From Bradyrhizobium sp. DOA9 (GTDB lineage: Bacteria; Pseudomonadota; Alphaproteobacteria; Rhizobiales; Xanthobacteraceae), in contig NZ_DF820425.1 of NCBI RefSeq assembly GCF_000617845.2, positions 4,391,725-4,455,724 of the forward strand: a stretch of DNA of 64,000 nucleotides. Reading direction: 5' to 3'. Below, one piece after another: positions 1 through 7,336 of this stretch. Made by a program: the position numbers and the translations under genes. The notes under the pieces are model-generated. The model was given only the letters and a program-made list of their open reading frames with translations, was not told the DNA's origin and made no database searches. Positions within the stretch are counted from its first letter, which is position 1, and each line of letters opens with the position of its first letter.

Positions 1-170
1 AGCTGATCTGCCGCGCCCGGGTGATCAAGCCGGGCCGTCAGGTCGCGGTGGTCGCGGCCGACGTGTTCTGCGTCAGCGATGGTGTCGAGAAGCATACGGC
101 CACTGCGCTGGCCTCGATCGCGATGCTGAGCGATGACGTCGCTGCAAAAACGAAAAGCCCGGCCGCCTGA
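1..170 (+). CDS. PaaI-like hotdog thioesterase, C-terminal fragment
   Basis: This is the end of a gene entering from the left edge. The frame starting at base 3 is open for 55 codons to a TGA at 168-170. The peptide begins LICRARVIKPGRQVAVVAAD and ends in a Lys/Ala-rich tail. The alternating beta-strand pattern (arg-val-ile-lys-pro-gly-arg ... val-ala-asp-val) is typical of the last strands of PaaI/YbgC-type hotdog acyl-CoA thioesterases. The start and active-site region lie outside the window, so the substrate cannot be judged. The gene converges on rplI and its stop codon sits in the loop of the shared terminator hairpin. Family assignment is fairly likely; exact function is unknown. Confidence 0.55.
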   Translation, partial: LICRARVIKPGRQVAVVAADVFCVSDGVEKHTATALASIAMLSDDVAAKTKSPAA

Positions 171-183
171 GGCGACCGGGCTT
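153..183 (-). terminator. Terminator between the thioesterase gene and rplI
   Basis: The arms 155-167 and 171-183 pair over 13 bases with one mismatch around a 3-base loop. On the minus strand the hairpin is followed by TTTT, so it looks like an intrinsic terminator for the rpsF-rplI operon. It may also stop the convergent thioesterase gene, whose TGA is the loop. Confidence 0.7.
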
Positions 184-205
184 CGCTTCGCGCATGACGC
201 GAGGC

Positions 206-805
206 TTACTTCTCTTCCGCAGCCGGCGCCGGCTCGACCTCGTCGAGCCGGGCTTCCGGATCGAAGAACTCGCCGGCGGCGGCGATCGCCTCGGCGGCCG
301 CGTCGCGATCCTCGTTGCGGGTCGAGATGTCCTCGCCGCGGTTGATGCGCTCGGCCTCGTCCTGGCTGCGCGCGACCGTCACGGTGATCTCGACCTCGAC
401 CTCGGGATGAACGGCAACGGTGATCGAGTGCTTGCCGATGGTCTTGATCGGCGCGTCGAGCTGGATCTGCGGACGGGCGAGCGCAACGCCGTCGGCTTCG
501 AACGCGATCACGATGTCACGCACGTTGACCGAGCCGAACAGCTGGCCGGCTTCGGAGGCCTGACGGATCACGATGATGTTCTTGCCTTCGATCTTCTCGG
601 CGACCTTGGACGCCTCGGCCTTCGAGGCGAGGTTGCGCGCTTCGAGCTCGGCCTTCATGCCGTCATACTTGGCGCGGTTGTCGGCGGTGGCGCGCAGCGC
701 CTTGCCGCGCTTGAGCAGGAAATTGCGGGCGTAGCCGTCGCGAACCTTCACGACTTCGCCCATCTGGCCGAGCTTGTTGACGCGTTCCAGCAAAATGACT
801 TCCAT
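206..805 (-). CDS. rplI: 50S ribosomal protein L9
   Basis: L9 binds 23S rRNA and helps keep the reading frame. The N-terminus MEVILLERVNKLGQMGEVVKV and the following DGYARNFLLKRGKA are the classic L9 rRNA-binding signature. At 199 aa it is about 50 residues longer than E. coli L9. The extra C-terminal part is acidic and Ala/Glu/Pro-rich, as is usual in rhizobia. It is the last gene of the rpsF-rpsR-DUF2232-rplI operon on the minus strand and is followed by a hairpin terminator at 155-183. The start has a purine-rich stretch (AAAGGAGAA) just upstream. Confidence 0.97.
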   Translation of the reverse strand: MEVILLERVNKLGQMGEVVKVRDGYARNFLLKRGKALRATADNRAKYDGMKAELEARNLASKAEASKVAEKIEGKNIIVIRQASEAGQLFGSVNVRDIVIAFEADGVALARPQIQLDAPIKTIGKHSITVAVHPEVEVEITVTVARSQDEAERINRGEDISTRNEDRDAAAEAIAAAGEFFDPEARLDEVEPAPAAEEK

Positions 806-855
806 ATTCGTTCTCCTTTTGAAGTGCTCTGTAAGGTTTCAGTTTCGGGTTGAAC

Positions 856-1884
856 TCAAGGGGTAGGCAGTGGTGGCGGCTGCCGGCTGCGCAGGAAGCG
901 TTCGCGCAAGCCGAACACGGCATCCGCAAGCCCGAGCATCACCATCGCGATCACGGGCCAGCCGAACACGATGACGGCGGCGTAGGTCGAGCCGAGCCAG
1001 AACGTGCGGCCGTTCAGCGCGAGCGTCAGCGTATGCAGCACGGCGAAACCGGCCAGCGCATAGCTCATCATCAGCGCGGCGGTGGCGATCTGGGCCACGA
1101 TGGCAAGCATTCCCCCGGTGAAGCAAAAGGCGAGGGAGATGCACAGCACCACCAGCGTCATCTGCGGCAGCTCGGTGGTCTTGAGATCCGGCCAGGGACG
1201 GCGCAGCCGGCCCGACGTCGCGGTCACCTTGGCGCTGAGCCAGAGGTTGAGAGTGAGCGTCATCGTCGCGGCGACCGTGGCGGCGGCCGGAGCGATGCGC
1301 ACCAGCGCGTCGATGAACTGACTGGCTTCGCCCGAAGTTTGCGGGTCGGTCGAGCGCAGGAGGCGCATCAGGCCGCGGCGCAACGTGCCGGTAATGGTCT
1401 CCGCGTCGGTCCCAAGCGTGAGCAGAGCGGCCATCGTGGTCAGCATCGCGAAGCCCGCAATCCAGAGCAGGATACGGCCGACCGGGTACCACTCGATGTC
1501 AGGCTCCGCGGCGGGCGTGGTGCCGGTGGCAGGAGTGGCGCTTCCCACCTGCCGCCCGAGCAGGACGAGATGGCCAAGCCACCAGGCCGGCAATGCGACG
1601 GTGACGGCGAAGGCGATGCAGTAGGGCAGGCCGAACAGGGCGCCAAGGCCGATCGCGGCAGCGATGCCGCCGAGGCTCGCGCAAAGCGGCCCCCAGCCGA
1701 TCGCGGCGACCATCAGAGGGAGCGGAGCGAGATAGAACAGGACGAGCGCGATCATCGCGCCCGAAATGATCGAGGCGAACATCAGGGCCGACGCGGCGCC
1801 GGCGATCAGGGCTATCAGTCCAAAAGCCATCATCAGCTGTCCCGCTCCCTTCGAGCGGTTAGAGGCATCGTCTGCCCCAACCAT
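856..1884 (-). CDS. DUF2232 membrane protein
   Basis: A 342-aa polytopic membrane protein of the DUF2232 family (YybS-like), of unknown function. Hydrophobic segments cover most of the chain, for example residues 18-60 and 215-320. In many alphaproteobacteria this family sits between rpsR and rplI, as here, which is the main support for the call. It is separated from rpsR by about 80 bases and from rplI by 50. No catalytic motif can be recognised, and its link to ribosomal proteins is positional only. Confidence 0.85.
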   Translation of the reverse strand: MVGADDASNRSKGAGQLMMAFGLIALIAGAASALMFASIISGAMIALVLFYLAPLPLMVAAIGWGPLCASLGGIAAAIGLGALFGLPYCIAFAVTVALPAWWLGHLVLLGRQVGSATPATGTTPAAEPDIEWYPVGRILLWIAGFAMLTTMAALLTLGTDAETITGTLRRGLMRLLRSTDPQTSGEASQFIDALVRIAPAAATVAATMTLTLNLWLSAKVTATSGRLRRPWPDLKTTELPQMTLVVLCISLAFCFTGGMLAIVAQIATAALMMSYALAGFAVLHTLTLALNGRTFWLGSTYAAVIVFGWPVIAMVMLGLADAVFGLRERFLRSRQPPPLPTP

Positions 1885-1967
1885 CGGCGACCGGACGACC
1901 CGGAAGCCTTATGAGTTCGAAACGTCGCGACCGGCGGCGCTAACCGCCGCCGGCCGAATTGCTCGTG

Positions 1968-2207
1968 TCAGCGAATAACGTAGGGCAGCAGGCCCAGGAA
2001 GCGCGCGCGCTTGATGGCGCGGGCGAGCTCACGCTGCTTCTTCGCGGACACCGCGGTGATGCGGCTCGGCACGATCTTGCCGCGCTCGGAGACGTAACGC
2101 ATCAAGAGCTTGGAATCCTTGTAGTCGATCTTCGGAGCATTGGCGCCCGTGAACGGGCAGCTCTTGCGACGACGGAAAAACGGGCGGCGTGCACCAGCTT
2201 CAGCCAT
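1968..2207 (-). CDS. rpsR: 30S ribosomal protein S18
   Basis: S18 is a small-subunit protein that pairs with S6 on the platform of the 30S subunit. The 79-aa product has the expected basic N-terminus (RRPFFRRRKSCPFTG) and the conserved RGKIVPSRITAVSAKKQR core. It follows rpsF after only 5 bases, so the two are almost certainly co-transcribed and translationally linked, matching their 1:1 assembly. Confidence 0.97.
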   Translation of the reverse strand: MAEAGARRPFFRRRKSCPFTGANAPKIDYKDSKLLMRYVSERGKIVPSRITAVSAKKQRELARAIKRARFLGLLPYVIR

Positions 2208-2212
2208 GATTC

Positions 2213-2680
2213 TTACTCCCCATCCGTCGTTTCAGCTTCGTCGCGCGGGCGACGCGGACCGCGATCGCCGCGGAAACCGCCCTCGCGGTCGCCACGGAAG
2301 CCGCCTTCGCGCTCACCGCGGAAGCCGCCGCCACGGTCGTCACGCTCGCGGTCGCGATCGGCCTTGCGCATCATCGCGGACGGGCCTTCCTCGAGCTCCT
2401 CGACACGGACGCTGAGATAGCGGATCACGTCCTCGCTGATGCGCTCCTGGCGCTCGATCTCGGCGATCGCAGCGGACGGCGCGTCGATGTTGAGCAGCAC
2501 GAAGTGCGCCTTGCGGTTCTTGTTCATGCGGTAGGTGAGGGAGCGCACGCCCCAATTCTCGGTCTTGGTGATCTTGCCGCCGAGACCTTCGACGATACCG
2601 GTCATCTGCGCAGTCAGCTCTTCGACCTGCTGCGGGCTCGCGTCCTGACGCGCGAGAAAAACATGCTCGTAAAGAGGCAT
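2213..2680 (-). CDS. rpsF: 30S ribosomal protein S6 with Arg/Gly-rich tail
   Basis: S6 binds S18 and 16S rRNA. The chosen start gives MPLYEHVFLARQDASPQQVE, the normal S6 N-terminus, preceded by AGGAAAGGA at good spacing. A longer ORF start nine codons upstream is less likely. The product is 155 aa. After the conserved fold (about residues 1-115) comes a tail with three 8-residue GGFRG(E/D)RE-type repeats and an acidic end. The repeats appear in DNA as 24-bp tandem units around 2265-2335. In E. coli the S6 tail is a poly-glutamate substrate for RimK; here the tail is mixed Arg/Gly/Asp. Confidence 0.96.
   Translation of the reverse strand: MPLYEHVFLARQDASPQQVEELTAQMTGIVEGLGGKITKTENWGVRSLTYRMNKNRKAHFVLLNIDAPSAAIAEIERQERISEDVIRYLSVRVEELEEGPSAMMRKADRDRERDDRGGGFRGEREGGFRGDREGGFRGDRGPRRPRDEAETTDGE
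2265..2335 (-). repeat. 24-bp tandem repeats in the rpsF tail
   Basis: About three imperfect 24-bp units encode GGFRG(E/D)(R)E-like octapeptides of the S6 C-terminal extension. Differences between units are mostly at third codon positions, which suggests selection for the peptide. Confidence 0.75.
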
Positions 2681-2871
2681 GGTCGTCCTTTCCTCATGTT
2701 GGCGCATCGCCCGGCGTCAAACCCTTAAGAGGCCTTCGGAAAGGACTCTGGGATCAAGCTCAGAAGGCGGAAACACGGGACGACGGGCCGACTGGCCCTG
2801 CCACACCAAAATCACGAATGATTTGCTGAGACCGTCCGTTCAGCTCCCGGCCGGGGTCTGCGGATGGGCGC

Positions 2872-2899
2872 CTTATACGGATTTTGGCCGGCTTTGCAA
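2872..2899 (-). promoter_or_regulatory. Candidate sigma-70 promoter of rpsF operon
   Basis: On the minus strand a TTGCAA -35 (2899-2894) is followed after 16 bases by a TATAAG -10 (2877-2872). This lies about 190 bases before the rpsF start. Both hexamers are close to consensus and nothing else in the gap fits as well. It is inferred from sequence only. Confidence 0.5.
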
Positions 2900-2967
2900 G
2901 GTTGGAGCGTCTCGTTTTCGGGCAGGCAGTGCTGACAGGGGTGTCCAAACCACCCTCCCGTACCAGC

Positions 2968-2996
2968 TTGACCTATTTGTTTGTATGTCATACAAA
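2968..2996 (+). promoter_or_regulatory. Promoter with overlapping TetR-type operator
   Basis: TTGACC (2968-2973) and TACAAA (2991-2996), 17 bases apart, form a plausible promoter for the regulator-desaturase pair. Across the spacer and -10 lies a 17-base palindrome, TTTGTATG-T-CATACAAA (2980-2996), with perfect 8-base arms. This is the layout expected for autorepression by the TetR-family product encoded 22 bases downstream. Confidence 0.65.
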
Positions 2997-3017
2997 TAAG
3001 GGGTCGGGAGATAGCTG

Positions 3018-3722
3018 ATGACGGGTGAATCGGGCCAGGCTCCTTTTGGGGCGTCGGCGGGCGACCCGAAGCACGCTGCGCGGGCCACACGGTCGGCCGG
3101 GCGCAAGATGCGTTCGCTGCTGCTGGACGCGGCGAGCCCGCTATTCCGGGAGCGGGGGCTGTCGGGTACGGCGATCGCCGACATCGCGGCCGCGGCGGAC
3201 GCGTTCCCGAGCCAGATCACCTATTACTTCCGCACCAAGGAGGCGCTGTTCGTCGAATGCGCCTGCCGCGACCTCTTGTATCTGGCGCGTGCGACCGAGC
3301 AGGCGGCGCTGAAGGCGCGCACGCCACGGGACTACGTGCATGCGCTGGCGGAGACCGTGACGGCGAGCGATTCAGTGGCCTTCTTCGCCGAAGCGCTGAC
3401 ATTGACGCGGCGCCGCCAGGATCTCGCGCCGCTGGTCGAGCGCACGATCGAACGCCTGCACGGCGAAGGCGCGCGCGCCTATGCGGGCCAGGTGGCGCGG
3501 CACGGTTGGCGCTCGCTGCGTGCGCCCGACGAAACCTCGCGGCGGTTCTGGGCCGTCGCCGTCGGAATCATTCTCGAAGGCTACGCCATGGGCCGTTCGC
3601 CCGAGGCGCTCTGCGCCGAGATGCTGCGCGTGCTCGGCGAGCAGGCGAAATCCGATGACACGGCGCGGCTGCGTCTCGTCGAGGGGCGCGACGCAGCAAG
3701 CAATTCGAACGAGGAAGGCTAG
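3018..3722 (+). CDS. TetR/AcrR-family transcriptional regulator
   Basis: A 234-aa one-component repressor. The TetR helix-turn-helix occupies about residues 31-80 (LLLDAASPLFRERGLSG ... ITYYFRTKEALF). It is followed by a helical ligand-binding domain of normal length for the family. The gene stops 3 bases before a fatty-acid desaturase, so the two form an operon. The pairing suggests control of membrane lipid unsaturation, as for FabR/DesT-type regulators, but the ligand cannot be read from sequence. A palindromic operator candidate lies directly upstream at 2980-2996, suggesting autoregulation. Confidence 0.85.
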   Translation: MTGESGQAPFGASAGDPKHAARATRSAGRKMRSLLLDAASPLFRERGLSGTAIADIAAAADAFPSQITYYFRTKEALFVECACRDLLYLARATEQAALKARTPRDYVHALAETVTASDSVAFFAEALTLTRRRQDLAPLVERTIERLHGEGARAYAGQVARHGWRSLRAPDETSRRFWAVAVGIILEGYAMGRSPEALCAEMLRVLGEQAKSDDTARLRLVEGRDAASNSNEEG

Positions 3723-3725
3723 GCC

Positions 3726-4751
3726 ATGACCGCGCTTCGCATGCGTGCCCGCGATTTCCTGACCGACGACCAGCTGGCTGACGTCCGCCGGCGCGTGACC
3801 TGGAAGGGCGCAGCGCTGATCGCGCACGCCTGGGCGCTGATCATCGGCGCGATCGCCTTGGTCGCGTGGTGGCCCAATCCGGTCACTTATATCCTCGCCG
3901 TCGCGATCATCGGTTCGCGCCAACTCGGGCTCGCGATCCTGATGCATGACGGCGCCCATGGCTGCCTGTCGGCCGACGAGAAAACCAATCTGGCGCTGAG
4001 CCAGTGGCTCTGTGCCTATCCCCTGTTTGCGGAGACGCGCAGCTACCGGCGCTATCACCTTCAGCACCATGCGCGCACCCAGCAGGAGGACGACCCCGAT
4101 CTGGTGCTGTCGGCGCCGTTTCCGATCACAGGGCTGAGCTATCGCCGCAAATTCATCCGCGACATCACCGGGCAGACCGGTTACCAGCAGCGCAAGGCGC
4201 AGCTGCTCAACGCGCTCGGGCCAAGCGACTGGTCATCGCGGCGGCGTGCGGCGCATTTCTGGGAGGTGCTCGGCCCGCAATGTGTGGTCAACGGGATCAT
4301 GTTTGCCGCGCTCGCGGCGGCCGGCGTGTGGTGGGCCTATCCGCTGCTCTGGCTGGTGCCGCTATTGACCTGGATGATGGTGATCACCCGCATCCGCAAC
4401 ATCGCCGAGCATGCCGTCGTCCCCGACAGCAGCGACCCCCTGCGCAACACCCGCACGACGCACGCCAATTTTCTCGAACGCCTGTTCATAGCGCCGTATT
4501 ACGTCAACTATCACCTCGAGCATCACCTGTTGTTCTACGTGCCCTGCTACAATCTTCCGAAGGTGCATCGACTGCTGAGCGCGAGCCGGTTCGCAGGCCG
4601 CATGGAAGTGCAGCCGAACTACGCTTCGGTGCTGCGGCTGGCCACGGCAAAGCCGAACGCTGATGATCGGCCGGGTCAGGTCGTGAGCAGTGCGCGCCGC
4701 GCGCGGGCCGGGGCAGACGTCGATGCCAACCAGACCGCCGGCGGGTTTTAA
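3726..4751 (+). CDS. Fatty acid desaturase family protein
   Basis: A 341-aa integral membrane di-iron desaturase or hydroxylase. Three histidine boxes are present: HDGAH (74-78), HLQHH (111-115) and HLEHH (263-267), with an additional NIAEH (225-229). Hydrophobic segments at about 30-70 and 190-222 fit the usual membrane topology. It would introduce a double bond or hydroxyl into an acyl chain or lipid. Sphingolipid, carotenoid and phospholipid substrates are all possible in this superfamily. It is co-transcribed with the preceding TetR gene (3-base gap), which probably senses the product or substrate. Confidence 0.88.
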   Translation: MTALRMRARDFLTDDQLADVRRRVTWKGAALIAHAWALIIGAIALVAWWPNPVTYILAVAIIGSRQLGLAILMHDGAHGCLSADEKTNLALSQWLCAYPLFAETRSYRRYHLQHHARTQQEDDPDLVLSAPFPITGLSYRRKFIRDITGQTGYQQRKAQLLNALGPSDWSSRRRAAHFWEVLGPQCVVNGIMFAALAAAGVWWAYPLLWLVPLLTWMMVITRIRNIAEHAVVPDSSDPLRNTRTTHANFLERLFIAPYYVNYHLEHHLLFYVPCYNLPKVHRLLSASRFAGRMEVQPNYASVLRLATAKPNADDRPGQVVSSARRARAGADVDANQTAGGF

Positions 4752-4837
4752 GAGGGCCCATTCCCCGTTGAATGCTGCGCCAGGTTCCCGTCCCGGCTTG
4801 ACAGTGCGGCCCCGGACGGTGTCTACGGCCCCCTTTG

Positions 4838-4909
4838 GAGCATGATCCGGAACCATGGCCCAAGGAACCCTGGCCCAAGGAACCATGGCCAAGGAACCAC
4901 GGACCAAGG
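4838..4909. repeat. Interspersed-repeat half-unit plus 15-bp tandem repeats
   Basis: GAGCATGATCCGGAA (4839-4853) matches the left arm of the palindromic element at 34832. It runs into four tandem units of 14-15 bases, each ending CAAGG (4851-4865, 4866-4880, 4881-4894, 4895-4909). The units differ by single substitutions or a one-base deletion. They lie in the gap between the desaturase gene and fabD. Confidence 0.7.
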
Positions 4910-4967
4910 CCGGGCGTAATCGGCTGCCGGTTCTCGATAGGATCATGCCTGACAGCAGGGAGCGCCG

Positions 4968-5927
4968 ATGACGGCTGCATTCACATTTCCTGGGCAGGGT
5001 TCCCAGGCGGTCGGCATGGGCAAGGCCCTGGCCGACGCCTTTCCGGTGGCGCGCGCCGTGTTCGACGAGGTCGATTCCGCGCTCGGCGAGAAGCTGACGG
5101 CCATTATCTGGGAAGGTCCGGCCGAAACCCTCCAACTGACCGAGAACGCCCAGCCGGCGCTGATGGCGGTGTCTGTCGCGACCTTGCGCGTGCTCGAGGC
5201 CGAGGCTGGTTTTTCCGTGGGGCGAGACGCGGCCTTTGTCGCCGGCCACTCGCTCGGTGAATATTCGGCGCTGGCGGCGGCCGGCAGCCTGACGGTTTCG
5301 GATACCGCACGTCTGCTTCGCACCCGCGGTCTCGCAATGCAAAAGGCGGTCCCGGTCGGCGCCGGCGCGATGGCCGCGCTGCTCGGTCTCGACTACGAGG
5401 CCGCCCTGGAGGTCGCGCGCGAGGCGGCACAGGGGCAGGTCTGCCAGGCCGCCAACGATAATGGCGGCGGCCAGGTGGTCGTCTCCGGCGACAAGGCCGC
5501 GGTCGATCGCGCCGTTGAGATCGCCAAGGCCAAGGGCGCCAAGCGCGCGATGCTGCTGCCGGTGTCCGCCCCGTTCCATTGCAAGCTGATGCAGCCGGCT
5601 GCCGATGCCATGGCGGAGGCGCTGTCGAAGGTCACGATCAAGGCGCCGGCCGCGCCGCTGGTCTCGAACGTGCTGGCGAGCGCCATCACCGATCCCGACG
5701 AGATCCGCCGCCGCCTGGTCGAGCAGGTCACCGGCACGGTGCGCTGGCGCGAGTCGGTGGCTTACATGGCCGGGCAGGGCGTCACCCGCTTCTTCGAGAT
5801 CGGCGCCGGCAAGGTGCTGACCGGTCTCGTCAAGCGCATCGCGGACGGCGCCGTCGGCGTCGCGGTCGGCGGCCCGAACGATATTGCCGCAGCCAAGGAT
5901 GCATTGGCCGCTGCGAAGCAGGCTTGA
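4968..5927 (+). CDS. fabD: Malonyl-CoA:ACP transacylase
   Basis: FabD transfers malonyl from CoA to acyl carrier protein to supply fatty-acid elongation. The 319-aa protein has the GQGSQ oxyanion motif (9-13), the nucleophile in GHSLGE (Ser95), Arg120 and the catalytic histidine in APFH (His204). It heads the fabD-fabG pair, with 12 bases between them, and acpP and fabF follow further downstream. The start has a GGGAG stretch 8 bases upstream. Confidence 0.97.
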   Translation: MTAAFTFPGQGSQAVGMGKALADAFPVARAVFDEVDSALGEKLTAIIWEGPAETLQLTENAQPALMAVSVATLRVLEAEAGFSVGRDAAFVAGHSLGEYSALAAAGSLTVSDTARLLRTRGLAMQKAVPVGAGAMAALLGLDYEAALEVAREAAQGQVCQAANDNGGGQVVVSGDKAAVDRAVEIAKAKGAKRAMLLPVSAPFHCKLMQPAADAMAEALSKVTIKAPAAPLVSNVLASAITDPDEIRRRLVEQVTGTVRWRESVAYMAGQGVTRFFEIGAGKVLTGLVKRIADGAVGVAVGGPNDIAAAKDALAAAKQA

Positions 5928-5939
5928 GGGAGTCCATCA

Positions 5940-6677
5940 ATGTTCGATCTGACTGGCCGAAAGGCGCTCGTCACCGGCGCGACCGGCGGTATCGGCGGCG
6001 CGATCGCGCAGGCGCTGCACGCGCAGGGCGCCACCGTCGCCATATCGGGGACGCGCAAGGAAGTGCTGGACGAGCTTGCCGGCAAGCTCGGCGAGCGCGC
6101 CCACGTGCTGCCCTGCAATCTCTCCAAGGCCGATGAGGTCGAGGCGCTGGTGCCCGCTGCGGAAGCGGCGATGGGCCAGGTCGACATTCTCATCGCCAAT
6201 GCCGGCATCACGCGCGACAATCTCTTCGTGCAGCTTCGCGACGAGGACTGGGACGAGGTCATCAACGTCAATCTGACCGCGACCTTCCGCCTGGCGCGCG
6301 CCGCGACCAAGCTGATGATGCGCAAGCGCTTCGGCCGCATCGTCGCCATCACCTCGGTGGTGGGCGTCACCGGCAACCCCGGGCAGGGCAATTATACTGC
6401 ATCGAAAGCCGGCCTGATCGGCATGATCAAGACGCTGGGGGCCGAATACGCCAAGCGCGGCGTCACCGCGAACTGCATCGCGCCCGGCTTCATCAAGACG
6501 CCGATGACCGATGCGCTCAACGACAAGCAGCGCGAAACGATTCTGACCAAGGTTCCGGCCGCCCGCCTGGGAACGCCCGAGGACATCGCGGCGGCCGCCG
6601 TCTATCTGAGCTCGAACGAAGCAGCCTATGTCACCGGTCAGACCATCCACGTCAACGGCGGCATGGCCATGATCTGA
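5940..6677 (+). CDS. fabG: 3-oxoacyl-ACP reductase
   Basis: FabG reduces 3-oxoacyl-ACP with NADPH in the elongation cycle. This 245-aa short-chain dehydrogenase has the TGATGGIG nucleotide-binding loop (12-19), NAG (87-89), and the catalytic Ser139, Tyr152 and Lys156 (YTASK). It ends with the typical GQTIHVNGGMAMI tail. It follows fabD closely and precedes acpP, the standard fab order. Confidence 0.97.
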   Translation: MFDLTGRKALVTGATGGIGGAIAQALHAQGATVAISGTRKEVLDELAGKLGERAHVLPCNLSKADEVEALVPAAEAAMGQVDILIANAGITRDNLFVQLRDEDWDEVINVNLTATFRLARAATKLMMRKRFGRIVAITSVVGVTGNPGQGNYTASKAGLIGMIKTLGAEYAKRGVTANCIAPGFIKTPMTDALNDKQRETILTKVPAARLGTPEDIAAAAVYLSSNEAAYVTGQTIHVNGGMAMI

Positions 6678-6988
6678 CGCCTCGTGTCGCGCCGTCCGTC
6701 ACGGCGGTGCGGCATGCGGCAAACGGCCGTTTCCGGAGCGAAATGAGGCTTGTAGTCAAGGCAATTGAAGTATGATAACCGGACCATCAACGGATGGGCA
6801 AAGAACGCCATTGCAGGTTTTTGAAACCCTGTATATTGGCGATGCGGAGCCTTTGGCCGTCGTTCGCCGGGGCCTGCATCGGTTAGGATGGGCCAAATCA
6901 AGTTCGTAAGCGAAGGCAGTCAAACGACCACGACGGCTCGTATCGTCCCGGGGGGTCGGGTCTACAGGGAACAACACGAGGTTAAGCA
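6678..6988. other. Intergenic region upstream of acpP
   Basis: This 311-base gap holds a short GC hairpin just after fabG (CGCCGT/ACGGCG, 6690-6706) without a T-run. A weak promoter-like pair lies at TTGCAG 6811-6816 and TATATT 6832-6837, 15 bases apart, and would leave a leader of about 145 bases. A separate promoter for the highly expressed acpP is expected. No coding region is convincing. Confidence 0.35.
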
Positions 6989-7228
6989 ATGAGTGACATT
7001 GGCGAGCGGGTTAAGAAGATCGTGGTCGAACACCTTGGTGTTGAACCCGAGAAGGTTGTCGACAACGCGAGCTTCATCGACGACCTCGGCGCCGACAGTC
7101 TGGATACCGTCGAGCTGGTGATGGCATTCGAAGAGGAATTCGGTTGCGAGATTCCTGACGACGCTGCGGAAACGATTCTCACCGTCGGCGACGCCACGAA
7201 GTTTCTCGAGAAGAACGCGAAGAGCTAA
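6989..7228 (+). CDS. acpP: Acyl carrier protein
   Basis: ACP carries growing acyl chains on 4'-phosphopantetheine. The 79-aa acidic protein has the invariant DSLDTVEL motif with the modified Ser37. The gene has a GAGGTTAAGCA leader before ATG. It sits alone between fabG and fabF, with its own long upstream region and a terminator-like hairpin after it, consistent with its high and separate expression. Confidence 0.98.
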   Translation: MSDIGERVKKIVVEHLGVEPEKVVDNASFIDDLGADSLDTVELVMAFEEEFGCEIPDDAAETILTVGDATKFLEKNAKS

Positions 7229-7257
7229 GGCTCTTCATTTTCGCGGGGACAGCATTG

Positions 7258-7297
7258 AAACCGGACGGGCCGCTTCGCAGCGGTCAGCCGGTTTCTT
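7258..7297 (+). terminator. Hairpin after acpP
   Basis: Outer arms AAACCGG (7258-7264) and CCGGTTT (7288-7294) enclose an inner stem CCGCT/AGCGG with a 4-base loop (7270-7283), and the stem is followed by a T-rich run. It probably ends or attenuates the acpP transcript before fabF. Confidence 0.55.
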
Positions 7298-7336
7298 GTT
7301 ATTGGCCGTGAATCTTTCGATGCGGAGTTTTCGGAT

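Larger units (their letters stand above)
2681..3017. other. Intergenic region, rpsF / TetR divergent promoters
   Basis: This 337-base gap separates the ribosomal operon from the TetR gene. It holds a promoter for each direction (entries at 2872-2899 and 2968-2996) and the TetR operator. Nothing else coding is seen in it. Confidence 0.7.
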
